DNA from: a virus
Length of the DNA: 35,555 nucleotides
Strand: one strand, 5' to 3'
Virus record (IMG/VR): IMGVR_UViG_3300032081_001308
Coordinates: 1 to 35,555 of that record
In this document: positions 14,041-22,429 of the stretch, one piece after another
How positions within the stretch are numbered: the stretch's first letter is position 1
Layout: the number at the start of each line of letters is the position of its first letter
Translations under genes and position numbers: made by a program
Notes under the pieces: model-generated
Seen by the model: only the letters and a program-made list of their open reading frames with translations
Database searches by the model: none
What the model was told of the DNA's origin: nothing

Positions 14041-14580
14041 ATGGCGCGCCCTTCCAGCATCGACCGTCTGCCAGCGCCGATCCGTGACAAGGTCGGCGCT
14101 TTGCGGCAGGCCGGCGCCACCATCGACGAAATCCTCGATCACCTGAACAGGATGGATGTCGAGGTGTCGCGGTCGGCGATGGGTCGTCATGTCCAGAAGA
14201 TCGACAAGATCGGCGAGCAGCTGCGGGCAAGCCGCGCCATGGCCGAGGCGCTGGTGCGCGGCATGGACGAACAGGACGCCGACAGCAAGCTGGCACGCCT
14301 GAACATCGAGATGATGCACACCATCATCCAGCGAATCGCCATGGGCGAAGACGGCAACATGCCGGCGCTTGACCCCAAGGAAGCCCAGCTGCTGACCCGC
14401 GCCATCACCAACCTGGAGACGGCGGCCACCATCAGCGACGAAAGGATGCGCAAGCTGGAAGCGGCCTGGGCAAAGAAGGCTGCTGCGCTGGCCGAAACGG
14501 TAGCAACCAAACACGGCCTGTCCGATCAGGGGAAGGCCGCCCTGAAGGCCGAGTTCCTCGGCCTGGCTGAGCGGTCATGA
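14041..14580 (+). CDS. Mu gp27-like small terminase subunit (DUF3486)
   Basis: 179 residues from ATG 14041 (MARPSSIDRLPAPIRDKVGA). An HTH-like N-terminus (GATIDEILDHLNRMDVEVSR, then SAMGRHVQ), then long helices. This is the DNA-recognition partner of the large terminase, whose gene follows with an ATGA overlap. An in-frame ATG six bases upstream is an alternative start. Confidence 0.85.
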   Translation: MARPSSIDRLPAPIRDKVGALRQAGATIDEILDHLNRMDVEVSRSAMGRHVQKIDKIGEQLRASRAMAEALVRGMDEQDADSKLARLNIEMMHTIIQRIAMGEDGNMPALDPKEAQLLTRAITNLETAATISDERMRKLEAAWAKKAAALAETVATKHGLSDQGKAALKAEFLGLAERS

Positions 14581-16121
14581 GCGCGATCCAGGGGAGCGCG
14601 GCTCTGGACAAGGCCGGGCCATCTATCCTAGGCGAACAGTTCGGTCCTGACACGGATCTGCTGCTCGACTACCAGCAGCACCTGCTGGATACCACCGCGC
14701 GCTCGCAGGTGGTCATCTGCGAGAAGAGCCGCCGGATCGGTTTCACCTGGGCCATCGCGGCCGACGCGGTGCTGACAGCTGCCAGCCAGAAGTCGGCCGG
14801 CGGCATGGATGTCTATTACATCGCCTATGAAAAGGAGATGACGCGGGAGTTCATCGACACCTGCGCACAATGGGCGCGGCTGTTCGACAAGGCCTGCAGC
14901 GTGGCCGAAGAGGTCGTGTTCGACGACAGCCCGGACAACCGCATCCTCGCCTTCCGCATCACCTTCGCCAGCGGATACGAGGTCGTCGCCCTGTCCAGCC
15001 GGCCGCGCAATCTGCGTGGCCGTCAGGGCTATGTCATCATCGACGAGGCGGCCTTCCACGACGATCTCGAAGAGGTGATGAAGGCGGCTCTGGCGCTGCT
15101 GATCTGGGGCGGCAAGGTGCTGGTGATCTCGACCCATAACGGCGTGGACAATTACTACAACCAGCTGGTCACCGAGGCGCGCACCAGGAAGAAGCCCTAC
15201 GAGCTGATCACGGTCACCTTCGACCAGGCGCTGGCGGACGGGCTGTACCGGCGCATCTGCATGATCTCCGGTACTGACTGGTCGCTGGAGGCCGAAGCGA
15301 AGTGGCGGCAGGGTATCATCGACTTCTACGGCGATGGCGCCGACGAGGAGCTGTTCTGCATCCCGCGCAACAGCGGCGGCAAGTATATCCCGCTGACGCT
15401 GATCGAGGCACGCGCGAAACCAGACATCCCGGTGCTGCGCTGGTCCTGCGACGACAGCTATGTGCATCTGTCCGACCATGTGCGCCATGCCGACTGTCTC
15501 GCCTGGTGCGAGCGCGAGTTGCGGCCGCTGCTGCTGGCCCTGCCGCAGGACCGGCGCAGCTATTTCGGGCAGGATTTCGGCCGCTCTGGCGACCTGACCG
15601 TGATCTGGCCGTTGCTGCTGATGCCGAACCTGCAGCGCCATACGCCGGCGCTGGTCGAACTGCGCAACGTGCCCTTCCGGCAGCAGGAACAGATCCTTTT
15701 CTACATTGCTGACCGCCTGCCGCGCTTCACGCATGGCGCGCTCGATGCGCGCGGCAACGGCCAGTCCCTGGCCGAGGTCGCGATGCAGCGCTATGGCACG
15801 GCGCGGATCAGCCAGGTCATGCTGACCGAGCGCATCTATGGCGAGGCAATGCCCAAATTCAAGGCAGCGCTCGATGACGATCAGCTCGATCTGCCGGCCG
15901 ACGAGCTGGTGCGCGATGATCTGCGCGCCATTGAGGTCATTCGGGGCGTGCCGCGCATCCCGGACAACACCAAGCAGGGCGACCGCCATGGCGACTCGGC
16001 CGTCGCCGGCATGCTGGCCTGGCACGCCAGCCTGCAGGAAGGCGCCCCCATCGAGTTCAAGGCGCTTGGCCAGGTGCGCAGTTCCAGCGGCATCGGCGAC
16101 TACTTTGGCGGAGGATGGTGA
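14577..16121 (+). CDS. Mu gp28-like large terminase subunit
   Basis: 514 residues. The ATPase half has a variant Walker A EKSRRIGFTW (49-58) and Walker B YVIIDEAAF with D156 and E157, followed by coupling motif VLVISTHNG. The nuclease half has FGQDFGRSGDLTV with D333 and later DARGNGQ and GDRHGDSAVA. It packages phage DNA headful-style from the integrated copy, carrying flanking host DNA as in Mu. Catalytic residues appear complete. Confidence 0.93.
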   Translation: MSAIQGSAALDKAGPSILGEQFGPDTDLLLDYQQHLLDTTARSQVVICEKSRRIGFTWAIAADAVLTAASQKSAGGMDVYYIAYEKEMTREFIDTCAQWARLFDKACSVAEEVVFDDSPDNRILAFRITFASGYEVVALSSRPRNLRGRQGYVIIDEAAFHDDLEEVMKAALALLIWGGKVLVISTHNGVDNYYNQLVTEARTRKKPYELITVTFDQALADGLYRRICMISGTDWSLEAEAKWRQGIIDFYGDGADEELFCIPRNSGGKYIPLTLIEARAKPDIPVLRWSCDDSYVHLSDHVRHADCLAWCERELRPLLLALPQDRRSYFGQDFGRSGDLTVIWPLLLMPNLQRHTPALVELRNVPFRQQEQILFYIADRLPRFTHGALDARGNGQSLAEVAMQRYGTARISQVMLTERIYGEAMPKFKAALDDDQLDLPADELVRDDLRAIEVIRGVPRIPDNTKQGDRHGDSAVAGMLAWHASLQEGAPIEFKALGQVRSSSGIGDYFGGGW

Positions 16122-17680
16122 TGGCGCGACAGCCCAGCAAGAAAGAGGCCGGTAAGGTGGTCGTCATGCCGCCGGACCGGCGCGAGATCGCCACCGTTTA
16201 CAACGACGTTACAGCGCCGTTGAACGGCTATGTGATGCAGCCCCGCGACGACGTGCTGGCCAGCCGGGGGCGCGGCCGCGGGCTGGCGATCTATCGCGAC
16301 CTGATGCGCGATGCGCACGTCAAGGCGGTGATGCGCAAGCGCATCCTGGCGGTGATCGCCCGCGAATGGACGGTGGAGCCGGCCAGTGACCGGCCGGAGG
16401 ATGAGGCGGCGGCCGAGCTGGTGCGGGCCGCGCTGCTGCGCTTCCCCTTCGACAAGAGCTGCAAGGGGCTGCTGCAGGCGATCCGTGACGGCTATGCCGT
16501 GGCGGAGGTGATCTGGGCGCCGGTCACCATTGAGGGGCGCACCTGGGTGCTGCCGCAGGCAGTGAAGCCGAAGAACCCCAGCCGGTTCGTCTTCGGCCCT
16601 TCCGGCGATCTGCGCCTGTTGACCTGGTCGAACATGCTGCAGGGCGAGGAGCTGCCAGCGCGCAAGTTCGTGGTGACCCGCGACGGCGAGGAGGAGACCG
16701 AAGACCCCTATGGCCTTGGCCTCGGCAACGCGCTGTTCTGGCCGGTGTTCTTCAAGCGCAAGGGTGTCGCCTTCTGGCTGACCTTCGCGGACAAGTTCGG
16801 CGCTCCGACCAGCGTCGGCACCTATCCGGCCGGGGCAACTCCCGAGGAACAGCAGAAGCTGCTGGAGGCACTGCGCGCTCTTGCCCAGGACACCGGCGTC
16901 GTCATCCCGGAAGGGATGGAGATCAAGTTCCTGGAAGCCCAGCGCTATGGCACGGTCAACACCTATGAGCAGCTGGCGCGCTGGTGCGACGAGCAGATCT
17001 CGGAAGCTGTCCTGGGCGAGACGCTGTCCACCAATATCGGCGACACCGGCAGCCGGGCGGCCAGCGAGACGCACAATGAGGTGCGCGAGGAGCTGACCGA
17101 CGCCGATGCCGATCTGCTCTGCGGCGCGCTGAACGATCAGCTGATCCGCTGGATCGTCGAGATCAACTTGCCCGGCGCCACGCCGCCCAGCGTCTGGCGC
17201 CATTCCGCCGATGATGAGGATCTGTCGCTTCGCGCCACGCGCGACAAGACGATCTGCGAGATGGGCTTTGAGCCGTCGCTGGATTACATCCACGAGACCT
17301 ATGGCGGCGAGTGGCAGAAGAAGGCCGCGCCAGCCATGCCGCAGTTGGGCGCGCCACCGCCGGGCACGGTGCCGCCGCCGCGCGCCCCTGGGGCCGCTGC
17401 AGATCCCGCCGCCTTCCCCCCGACCGCCTTTGCAGAAGAGGAACGCGACGCGGCCGACGAGCTGGCCGACCAGCTGGACGATGCCTCGGCCGCGATGCAG
17501 ACCCGCCAGGTCGATATCATCCGCGCCGCCCTGGACGAGTCGGCCAGCCTGGCCGAGTTCAGCGAGAAGCTGCTGGCGCTGTATCCGGCCCTGCCGTCGG
17601 CCGAGTTCGCCCGGCTGATGGGTGAGGCGCTGACGGCGGCCGAGCTGTCCGGCCGGGCCGATATCCTGGACGGCAACTGA
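16121..17680 (+). CDS. Portal protein, Mu gp29-like (DUF935)
   Basis: 519 residues from ATG 16121, overlapping the terminase stop. DUF935 portal features include the N-terminal RDLMRDAHVKAVMRKRILAV and the core DPYGLGLGNALFWPVFFKRK, with a glutamine/alanine-rich stem region (TYEQLARWCDEQISEAVLGE). A proline-rich linker is at about 405-435. The C-terminus (QVDIIRAALDESASLAEF) resembles that of Mu gp29. It is the dodecameric channel through which DNA enters the head. Confidence 0.92.
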   Translation: MARQPSKKEAGKVVVMPPDRREIATVYNDVTAPLNGYVMQPRDDVLASRGRGRGLAIYRDLMRDAHVKAVMRKRILAVIAREWTVEPASDRPEDEAAAELVRAALLRFPFDKSCKGLLQAIRDGYAVAEVIWAPVTIEGRTWVLPQAVKPKNPSRFVFGPSGDLRLLTWSNMLQGEELPARKFVVTRDGEEETEDPYGLGLGNALFWPVFFKRKGVAFWLTFADKFGAPTSVGTYPAGATPEEQQKLLEALRALAQDTGVVIPEGMEIKFLEAQRYGTVNTYEQLARWCDEQISEAVLGETLSTNIGDTGSRAASETHNEVREELTDADADLLCGALNDQLIRWIVEINLPGATPPSVWRHSADDEDLSLRATRDKTICEMGFEPSLDYIHETYGGEWQKKAAPAMPQLGAPPPGTVPPPRAPGAAADPAAFPPTAFAEEERDAADELADQLDDASAAMQTRQVDIIRAALDESASLAEFSEKLLALYPALPSAEFARLMGEALTAAELSGRADILDGN

Positions 17681-18915
17681 TGGCCATTGGCGAGGGCTTG
17701 CCGGCGGCCCCGGCCGAGCCGGTTCATTTCACCGAGGCCATCGACTATCTGCGCGGCAAGGTGCGCCTGCCGACGCGCGCCTGGACCGATCTGTGGGAAG
17801 GGCAGCATGCGCGGGGCTTCGTCGTTGCCGGCGCGCAGACAGACGCACTGCTCGCTGACTTTCACCAGGCGGTCTCCCGCGCCACTGCCGAAGGGCGGAC
17901 CCTTCAGCAATTCCGGGAGGATTTCGACCGGATCGTTGCCGCCCATGGCTGGAGCTACAATGGCAGCCGGGGCTGGCGCAGCCGTGTCATCTTCCAGACC
18001 AACATGCGGATGGCCTATGCCGCCGGCCGCTGGAAACAGGTCCAGGAGAACAAGCGCACGCGGCCCTATCTGCGCTACCTGGCGGTGAAGGACAGCCGCA
18101 CCCGGCCGGAGCATATGGCGCTGCATGGGCTGGTATTGCCGGCGGATGACCCTTTCTGGGAACGCATGTATCCGCCAAACGGCTGGAACTGCCGCTGCAC
18201 GGTGCAGAGCCTGAACGCCCGCGACCTCGAGCGCTATGGCTATGAGGTCGGCAGCGCGCCGGAGATCGAGGAGGAGGCGCGGCAGATCAACACGCCGGAC
18301 GGCCAGGTCACAATCACAGTGCCGAAGGGCGTCGATCCCGGCTTTGCCTACAATCCCGGCCAGGCGGCCTGGGGGCGCGGCGCGCAATCGGTGGCGATGG
18401 AACGCCATGGCGGCTGGGATGAGCTGGTGGCGCCAGGCGCGCCATCCTACCGGCTGGACCCGTTGCCTGCAGTCCGATCAGCGGTCCGGCCGGGCACGCA
18501 AATTCCGCAGGGCAATGAGGCCGCGCTGCGTCAGGCGCTGCGCTCGGCCATTGGCGGTGATGAGAAGATCTTCGCAGACCCCATGGGCGCTGCTGTCGCG
18601 GTCACCCAGGCGCTGGCGGATCACGTCGTTGAGGATTTCAAGCGCTGGGATGGCCGCGAAGCCTGGTGGCCGTTTATCCCTGAGCTGCTCACCGACCCGC
18701 AGGAAATCTGGGTCGGCTTCGCAAGGTCGAAAGAGTCTGGCCGTGTTGGCCTGCGCCGACGCTATGTGAAGCTGATCGATACCGGCGACCGCTCCCGCCA
18801 GATCGCCCTGGTGGCAGATGCCGAGGCTGGCATGTATCAGGCGCTGACCTTCATGCGCGGCGATCTGCGCTATCTTGCGAGCCTGCGAAAGGGTCTGAGG
18901 GTCTTCGGCAAATGA
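17680..18915 (+). CDS. Minor head protein (Mu F-like) with C-terminal PBECR2-like nuclease domain
   Basis: 411 residues. Residues about 45-180 are the Mu F/SPP1 gp7 head morphogenesis domain (FVVAGAQTDALLADFHQAVS, then RSRVIFQTNMRMAYAAGRW, then NGWNCRCTVQSL). From about 265, a second domain (FKRWDGREAWWPFIPELLTD, PQEIWVGFARS, RRRYVKLIDTG, LASLRKGLRVFG) matches the pattern of the phage Barnase-EndoU-ColicinE5/D-RelE nuclease 2 family, often fused to F-like proteins. If active, it may enter the cell with the DNA. Catalytic residues cannot be fixed by eye. Confidence 0.8.
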   Translation: MAIGEGLPAAPAEPVHFTEAIDYLRGKVRLPTRAWTDLWEGQHARGFVVAGAQTDALLADFHQAVSRATAEGRTLQQFREDFDRIVAAHGWSYNGSRGWRSRVIFQTNMRMAYAAGRWKQVQENKRTRPYLRYLAVKDSRTRPEHMALHGLVLPADDPFWERMYPPNGWNCRCTVQSLNARDLERYGYEVGSAPEIEEEARQINTPDGQVTITVPKGVDPGFAYNPGQAAWGRGAQSVAMERHGGWDELVAPGAPSYRLDPLPAVRSAVRPGTQIPQGNEAALRQALRSAIGGDEKIFADPMGAAVAVTQALADHVVEDFKRWDGREAWWPFIPELLTDPQEIWVGFARSKESGRVGLRRRYVKLIDTGDRSRQIALVADAEAGMYQALTFMRGDLRYLASLRKGLRVFGK

Positions 18916-19237
18916 GGCGTCCGGTCCGCTGCACCAGCCGTGCCGCCCAGTGTCGGCTATGAGGTGCAGCCCGTCCGACACTTGCCCAATCAATATAACA
19001 CCACCCAGACCGCACAGGAAGCCCACTGACGGGCGCTGGCCGATCAACGCCCCTTCGGGCGTGCGATTCCTTTAAACGGCAATTTGAACGCGCTCTGAGC
19101 GATTCAGGGCAATGCTGAGGGCCGCCTGCCGAGAGGGGGTGACAGCGCGCCGGCATCGCGGCATGCTGTGCCCACATCCGCCACCGGACCAGGTCCGGCT
19201 TTCCGGCCGATGCAATCCCGATCACACGACCCGCCGA
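18916..19237. other. Noncoding gap with interleaved inverted repeats
   Basis: About 320 bases without a convincing gene, unusual in this tightly packed genome; the open frames here have no ribosome site and poor composition. The left part has two perfect 8-base inverted repeats that interlock: GCTGCACC (18928-18935) with GGTGCAGC (18963-18970), and AGTGTCGG (18949-18956) with CCGACACT (18975-18982). A 15-base palindrome CCGGACCaGGTCCGG lies at 19184-19198. A half-site GGGGTGACAG lies at 19136-19145. Confidence 0.5.
19047..19075 (+). terminator. Possible terminator after the head protein gene
   Basis: Six-pair GC-rich stem ACGCCC/GGGCGT (19047-19062) with CTTC loop, followed about eight bases later by TTT. 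The T-run is short, so termination is only a possibility; it would end the packaging operon before the protease promoter. Confidence 0.35.
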
Positions 19238-19266
19238 AGGGGTGACAGCCTGTCACCCCTGTTTTG
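19238..19266 (+). promoter_or_regulatory. Candidate late-promoter activator site upstream of protease gene (PI position)
   Basis: Perfect 23-base palindrome with a one-base centre (left arm AGGGGTGACAG, 19238-19248), followed by GTTTTG. The 26 bases from 19241 match 11499-11524 with one difference. It lies 84 bases before the likely TTG start of the protease gene, where Mu has its C-dependent PI promoter. A stem-loop followed by TTTT could also be read as a terminator; the exact recurrence at the two late-promoter positions favours a protein-binding site. Confidence 0.6.
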
Positions 19267-19349
19267 CGTGTCGCCTCCCCTCATTCTGCAGCTTCACCGA
19301 TGCAGCGGGCCGGCATTACGCGGCCCTGTTCGAGCAGAGCGAGGCGGCG

Positions 19350-20516
19350 TTGAAGCGCATCCACATCTTCCAGGCAGGCACCCATACCGCCATGAGCGGC
19401 GCGACCATCGCCTTTGGTGAAGCGGTCATTGCCGGCATCGCGGCCGCCTATGACCCGGCGGTGCATGAAGCCCCGCTGGTCATCGGCCACCCGAAGCATG
19501 ACGCCCCGGCCTATGGCTGGGTCGGCGAGCTGAAGGCGGACAAGGCCGGCCTGTACGCCGAGCCGCGCCAGGTGTCGGTCGATCTGGCCGAGATGGTCAA
19601 GGCCGGCAAGTTCAAGAAGATCAGCGCCAGCTTCTACCCCCCCGATGCGGCAAACAATCCGAAGCCGGGCAGCTACTACCTGCGCCATGTAGGCTTCCTG
19701 GGCGCGCAGCCGCCGGCCGTGAAGGGTCTGCGGCCCATCGAGCTGGGCGAGGCCGACCAGGCCGTCACCATCGAGCTGGGCGACATCGAGCCGCCCGTTG
19801 ATCTGGGCGACGGCGACCGGGCCACCGCCTGGTCGCTGCGCAACCTTGCCGCGCTGCTGCGCGGCGTCCGCGACATGCTGATCGAGGACAAGGGCGCGGA
19901 GCGCGCCGACGAAATCCTGCCGTCCTGGCGGCTCGACGAGCTGAACGAGCAGGCTGGCCGCATCGACAGTCCCGGCACCTCGCCGGCCTTTGCCGATCCC
20001 ACCACCCCCACCACTCGGGAGACCACGAGTATGAGCGACAAGGAAATCGCCGCCCGCGAAGCCGCGCTGGCGGAAAAGGAGGCGGCGTTCGCCGAGCGCG
20101 AGAAGGCAACCGCCGAGGCGCTGAAGGCCAGCCGCCGTGAGGGCAACAAGAGCTTCGTCGATGGCCTGGTGGCCGCTGCGCAGCTGCCGCAGGGGCTGGC
20201 CGGCCTGACGCTGGATCTGATGGAGCAGCTGGACGGCGAGCAGGCCGTCAGCTTTGGCGAGGGCGAATCGGCGTTCGAGGGCACCGCCCAGGCGGCTTTC
20301 CGCAAGCTGCTGGCCACCCTGCCGAAGTCGGTCGATTTCGGCGAGCACGCCAAGGGCGAGGAGTCGGGCGCATCGGCGGCGGGCTTCTCCGGTCCGAACG
20401 GTGCTGCCGTCGATCCGGCGCGGCTCGCCGTCCACAACAAGGCGCTGGCCTTCATGGAGGCCAATCCCGAAACCGATTACCTCACCGCCGTCCGCAAGGT
20501 CGAGCGGGCTGCCTAA
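19350..20516 (+). CDS. Mu I-like head maturation protease with scaffold C-terminus
   Basis: 388 residues if it starts at TTG 19350 (LKRIHIFQAGTHTAMSGATI), where the conserved family sequence begins. An earlier GTG at 19242 lies inside the palindrome and is rejected. Protease-family features are HEAPLVIGHPKHDAPAYGWV and FKKISASFYPPD (residues about 40-105). The C-terminal part from about 228 is the scaffold, rich in Glu/Ala (EIAAREAALAEKEAAFAERE). It cleaves itself and capsid proteins during head maturation. The exact N-terminus is uncertain. Confidence 0.85.
   Translation: MKRIHIFQAGTHTAMSGATIAFGEAVIAGIAAAYDPAVHEAPLVIGHPKHDAPAYGWVGELKADKAGLYAEPRQVSVDLAEMVKAGKFKKISASFYPPDAANNPKPGSYYLRHVGFLGAQPPAVKGLRPIELGEADQAVTIELGDIEPPVDLGDGDRATAWSLRNLAALLRGVRDMLIEDKGAERADEILPSWRLDELNEQAGRIDSPGTSPAFADPTTPTTRETTSMSDKEIAAREAALAEKEAAFAEREKATAEALKASRREGNKSFVDGLVAAAQLPQGLAGLTLDLMEQLDGEQAVSFGEGESAFEGTAQAAFRKLLATLPKSVDFGEHAKGEESGASAAGFSGPNGAAVDPARLAVHNKALAFMEANPETDYLTAVRKVERAA
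20031..20516 (+). CDS. Nested scaffold protein (Mu Z-like internal start)
   Basis: 161 residues in the same frame as the protease, from ATG 20031. GGGAGA (20017-20022) lies 8 bases upstream, a good ribosome site inside the longer gene. It is preceded by a Pro/Thr-rich linker that separates the protease from the scaffold. In Mu the scaffold Z is made from an internal start within I, and this arrangement has the same form. The helical Glu/Ala-rich N-terminus fits a scaffold. Confidence 0.6.
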   Translation: MSDKEIAAREAALAEKEAAFAEREKATAEALKASRREGNKSFVDGLVAAAQLPQGLAGLTLDLMEQLDGEQAVSFGEGESAFEGTAQAAFRKLLATLPKSVDFGEHAKGEESGASAAGFSGPNGAAVDPARLAVHNKALAFMEANPETDYLTAVRKVERAA

Positions 20517-20525
20517 GGAGCTGAC

Positions 20526-20942
20526 ATGAGCAAGCAGTCTTCCCCGCTTCAGTCCCTGACCCTGACCGCCGATGGTGCGGTCGCCGTCCATCGCGGCGTC
20601 GGCTTCGACGGCGCCCAGGCCACGGTCCAGGGCCAGAAGATCGTCGGCGTGTCCCGCTATGCGGCGGCCACCGGCGAGGCCTTCGCCGCCGATACGGCCG
20701 GCACCACGATCATCGAGACCGGCGCCGAGATCGCGGTCGGCGATTCGCTGATCGTGGACAGCTCCGGCCGGGCCATCCCGGTCACCGGCGAGATCGCCAT
20801 CGCCACTGGCGCCACGCAGGTCACCAGCTCCGCCGCCAACGGCGCGATCCTGACCGGCGGCGACCTGCCGGAGTTCGTGTTCGCGGACGCCCTGCAGGCG
20901 GCCAGCGGCGCGGGCGAGTTCATCGAAATCAAGCTGCGCTAA
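20526..20942 (+). CDS. DUF2190 capsid decoration-type protein
   Basis: 138 residues, with AAGGAG upstream. Beta-rich, Gly/Ala/Thr-rich sequence typical of DUF2190 (SLTLTADGAVAVHRGVGFDG, then GQKIVGVSRYAAATGEAFAA, then VGDSLIVDSSGRAIPVTGE). Family members sit just before the major capsid gene and are thought to decorate or stabilise heads. Confidence 0.8.
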   Translation: MSKQSSPLQSLTLTADGAVAVHRGVGFDGAQATVQGQKIVGVSRYAAATGEAFAADTAGTTIIETGAEIAVGDSLIVDSSGRAIPVTGEIAIATGATQVTSSAANGAILTGGDLPEFVFADALQAASGAGEFIEIKLR

Positions 20943-20954
20943 GGAGGCGCGACC

Positions 20955-21890
20955 ATGAGCACTGCCAACATGAATGCCGGCCAGGTTCGCGTCGTCGATC
21001 CGGTCCTCTCCACCGTCGCTCACGGCTATGTCAGCCCCGACTTCGTCGGCGGCTTCCTGCTGCCCTATGTCGATGTCGACCTGGCCGGCGGCCGTGTGCT
21101 GCAGTTCGGCAAGGAGGCTTTCCAGCGGTACAATCTGCGCCGCGCGCCGGGCAGCGATACCAAGCGCGTTGGCTTCGGCTATGAGGGCGCGCCCTATGCA
21201 CTGCTCCAGGACGCGCTGGAAGTGCCGGTGCCGCGCGAGCATCAGCGCGAGGCGGCGCAGATGCCGGGCATCGATCTCGGTACCCGTGCCACCAATTTCG
21301 GCATGCGCATCATCACCCAGGCGGTGGAGGTAGAGCGCGCCGAGCTGGCGCTGGACGCCACCAAGTACGACAACAATCACAAGGTCGCGCTGACCTCGGG
21401 CGACAAATGGTCGGCCGATACCGGCAAGCCCACGACCGACATCGACAACGCCAAGGAGGCGGTGCGCACCTCCACCGGCATGGTCGCCAACACGGTCCTG
21501 CTGTCGGCCCTCGCCTTCAAGGCCGCGCGCAATAATCCGAATGTGCTGGAGCGCTTCAAGTACACCAGTTCCGATTCGGTGACCGAGGAGATGCTGGCCC
21601 GGCTCTGGGACGTGCAGCGTGTCGTGGTTGGCCGTGCCATCAGCGCCGACGATGACGGGGCTTTCAGCGACATCTGGGGCAACAACGCCGTTGTCGCCTA
21701 TGTGCCCCGCAACCCGTCTGGTCAGGAGGAGCCGAGCTTCGCCTACACCTATCGCATGCGCGGGCACCCCATGGTCGAGCAGGCCTATTGGGACCCCCGC
21801 GCCAAGAGCTGGGTGTACCCGGTCACCATGGAGCGCGCGCCGGTGCTGACCGGTCAGGGTGCTGGCTTCCTGATCCAGAACCCGAACTGA
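20955..21890 (+). CDS. Major capsid protein
   Basis: 311 residues, with AAGGAGG before ATG 20955. It sits between protease-scaffold/DUF2190 and the head-completion genes, as major capsid genes do. Sequence features include VSPDFVGGFLLPYVDVDLAG near the N-terminus, an extended-loop-like region (FGKEAFQRYNLRRAPGSDTK), and the C-terminal PMVEQAYWDPRAKSWVYPVT. An HK97-type fold is expected for this class, but it is not provable by eye. Confidence 0.85.
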   Translation: MSTANMNAGQVRVVDPVLSTVAHGYVSPDFVGGFLLPYVDVDLAGGRVLQFGKEAFQRYNLRRAPGSDTKRVGFGYEGAPYALLQDALEVPVPREHQREAAQMPGIDLGTRATNFGMRIITQAVEVERAELALDATKYDNNHKVALTSGDKWSADTGKPTTDIDNAKEAVRTSTGMVANTVLLSALAFKAARNNPNVLERFKYTSSDSVTEEMLARLWDVQRVVVGRAISADDDGAFSDIWGNNAVVAYVPRNPSGQEEPSFAYTYRMRGHPMVEQAYWDPRAKSWVYPVTMERAPVLTGQGAGFLIQNPN

Positions 21891-21900
21891 GGGCGGCGCC

Positions 21901-22428
21901 ATGAACATCCGCGTCAACACGCCCATGAAGCACGGCGGGGAGATCATCCCCGCCGGCACCGTCATCGCGCCTGGCGGCATCGAGCTGTCGCAGCGCGACA
22001 TGGCGGCGCTGATCCGCGCCCGCGCCATCGAGCCGACGAAGGACGTTCCGTCGCCCGGCTATGAGGGCGAGGGCTATGAGGGCAAGGGCGGCAAGAACGC
22101 CGCCGACCAGGCCGCCGCCGAGAAGGAAGCTGCTGACCAGGCCGCCGCCAAGGAGGCGGAGGAGAAGGAGGCTGCTGACCAGGCCGCCGCCAGGGAGGCG
22201 GAGGAGAAGGAAGCCGCTGAGAAGGAAGCCGCCGAGCGGGCCGCTGCCGAGAAGGAGGCTGCTGACCAGGCCGCCGCCAAGGACAAGACGGAGAAGGAAG
22301 CCGCCGAGAAGCAGGCTGCAGCCGAGAAGGAGGCTTCCGCCAAGGTCGCCACCAAGGAGGCCGAGGCGAAGCAGGCGGCTGACCAGGCCGACAAGCCGAA
22401 GCGCGGTGGCAAGAAGTCCGAAAGCTGA
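21901..22428 (+). CDS. Head-region protein with Glu/Lys/Ala repeat tail
   Basis: 175 residues. The first 55 residues (INVNTP-type start, GGEIIPAGTVIAPGGIELSQ, MAALIRARAIEPT) form a small folded domain often seen after capsid genes. Residues about 65-165 are a charged Ala-rich repeat (units such as EKEAADQAAAKEAE) that should form a long single helix or coiled coil. The basic tail is PKRGGKKSES. The function in the head is unknown; the repeat may vary in length between relatives. Confidence 0.7.
   Translation: MNIRVNTPMKHGGEIIPAGTVIAPGGIELSQRDMAALIRARAIEPTKDVPSPGYEGEGYEGKGGKNAADQAAAEKEAADQAAAKEAEEKEAADQAAAREAEEKEAAEKEAAERAAAEKEAADQAAAKDKTEKEAAEKQAAAEKEASAKVATKEAEAKQAADQADKPKRGGKKSES
22107..22390 (+). 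repeat. Imperfect DNA repeat encoding Glu/Lys/Ala helix
   Basis: Units of GCTGCTGACCAGGCCGCCGC followed by AAGGAGGCGGAGGAGAAGG recur several times with small changes. The near-identical DNA, not only the amino acids, suggests recent unit duplication. Length change by recombination is plausible and would stay in frame. Confidence 0.7.
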
Positions 22429-22429
22429 G

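Noticed and set aside
14628-18408. Minus-strand frames of 465, 397 and 369 residues
   Set aside because: They lie opposite terminase, portal and minor head genes with clear motifs on the + strand.
19242-19349. GTG start at 19242 for the protease gene
   Set aside because: The codon is inside the 23-base palindrome, the added residues do not resemble the family N-terminus, and there is no ribosome site. TTG 19350 begins at the conserved sequence.
19281-22028. 915-residue open frame on the minus strand
   Set aside because: It is antisense to protease, decoration and capsid genes, all of which have recognisable families; long antisense frames are expected at this G+C content.
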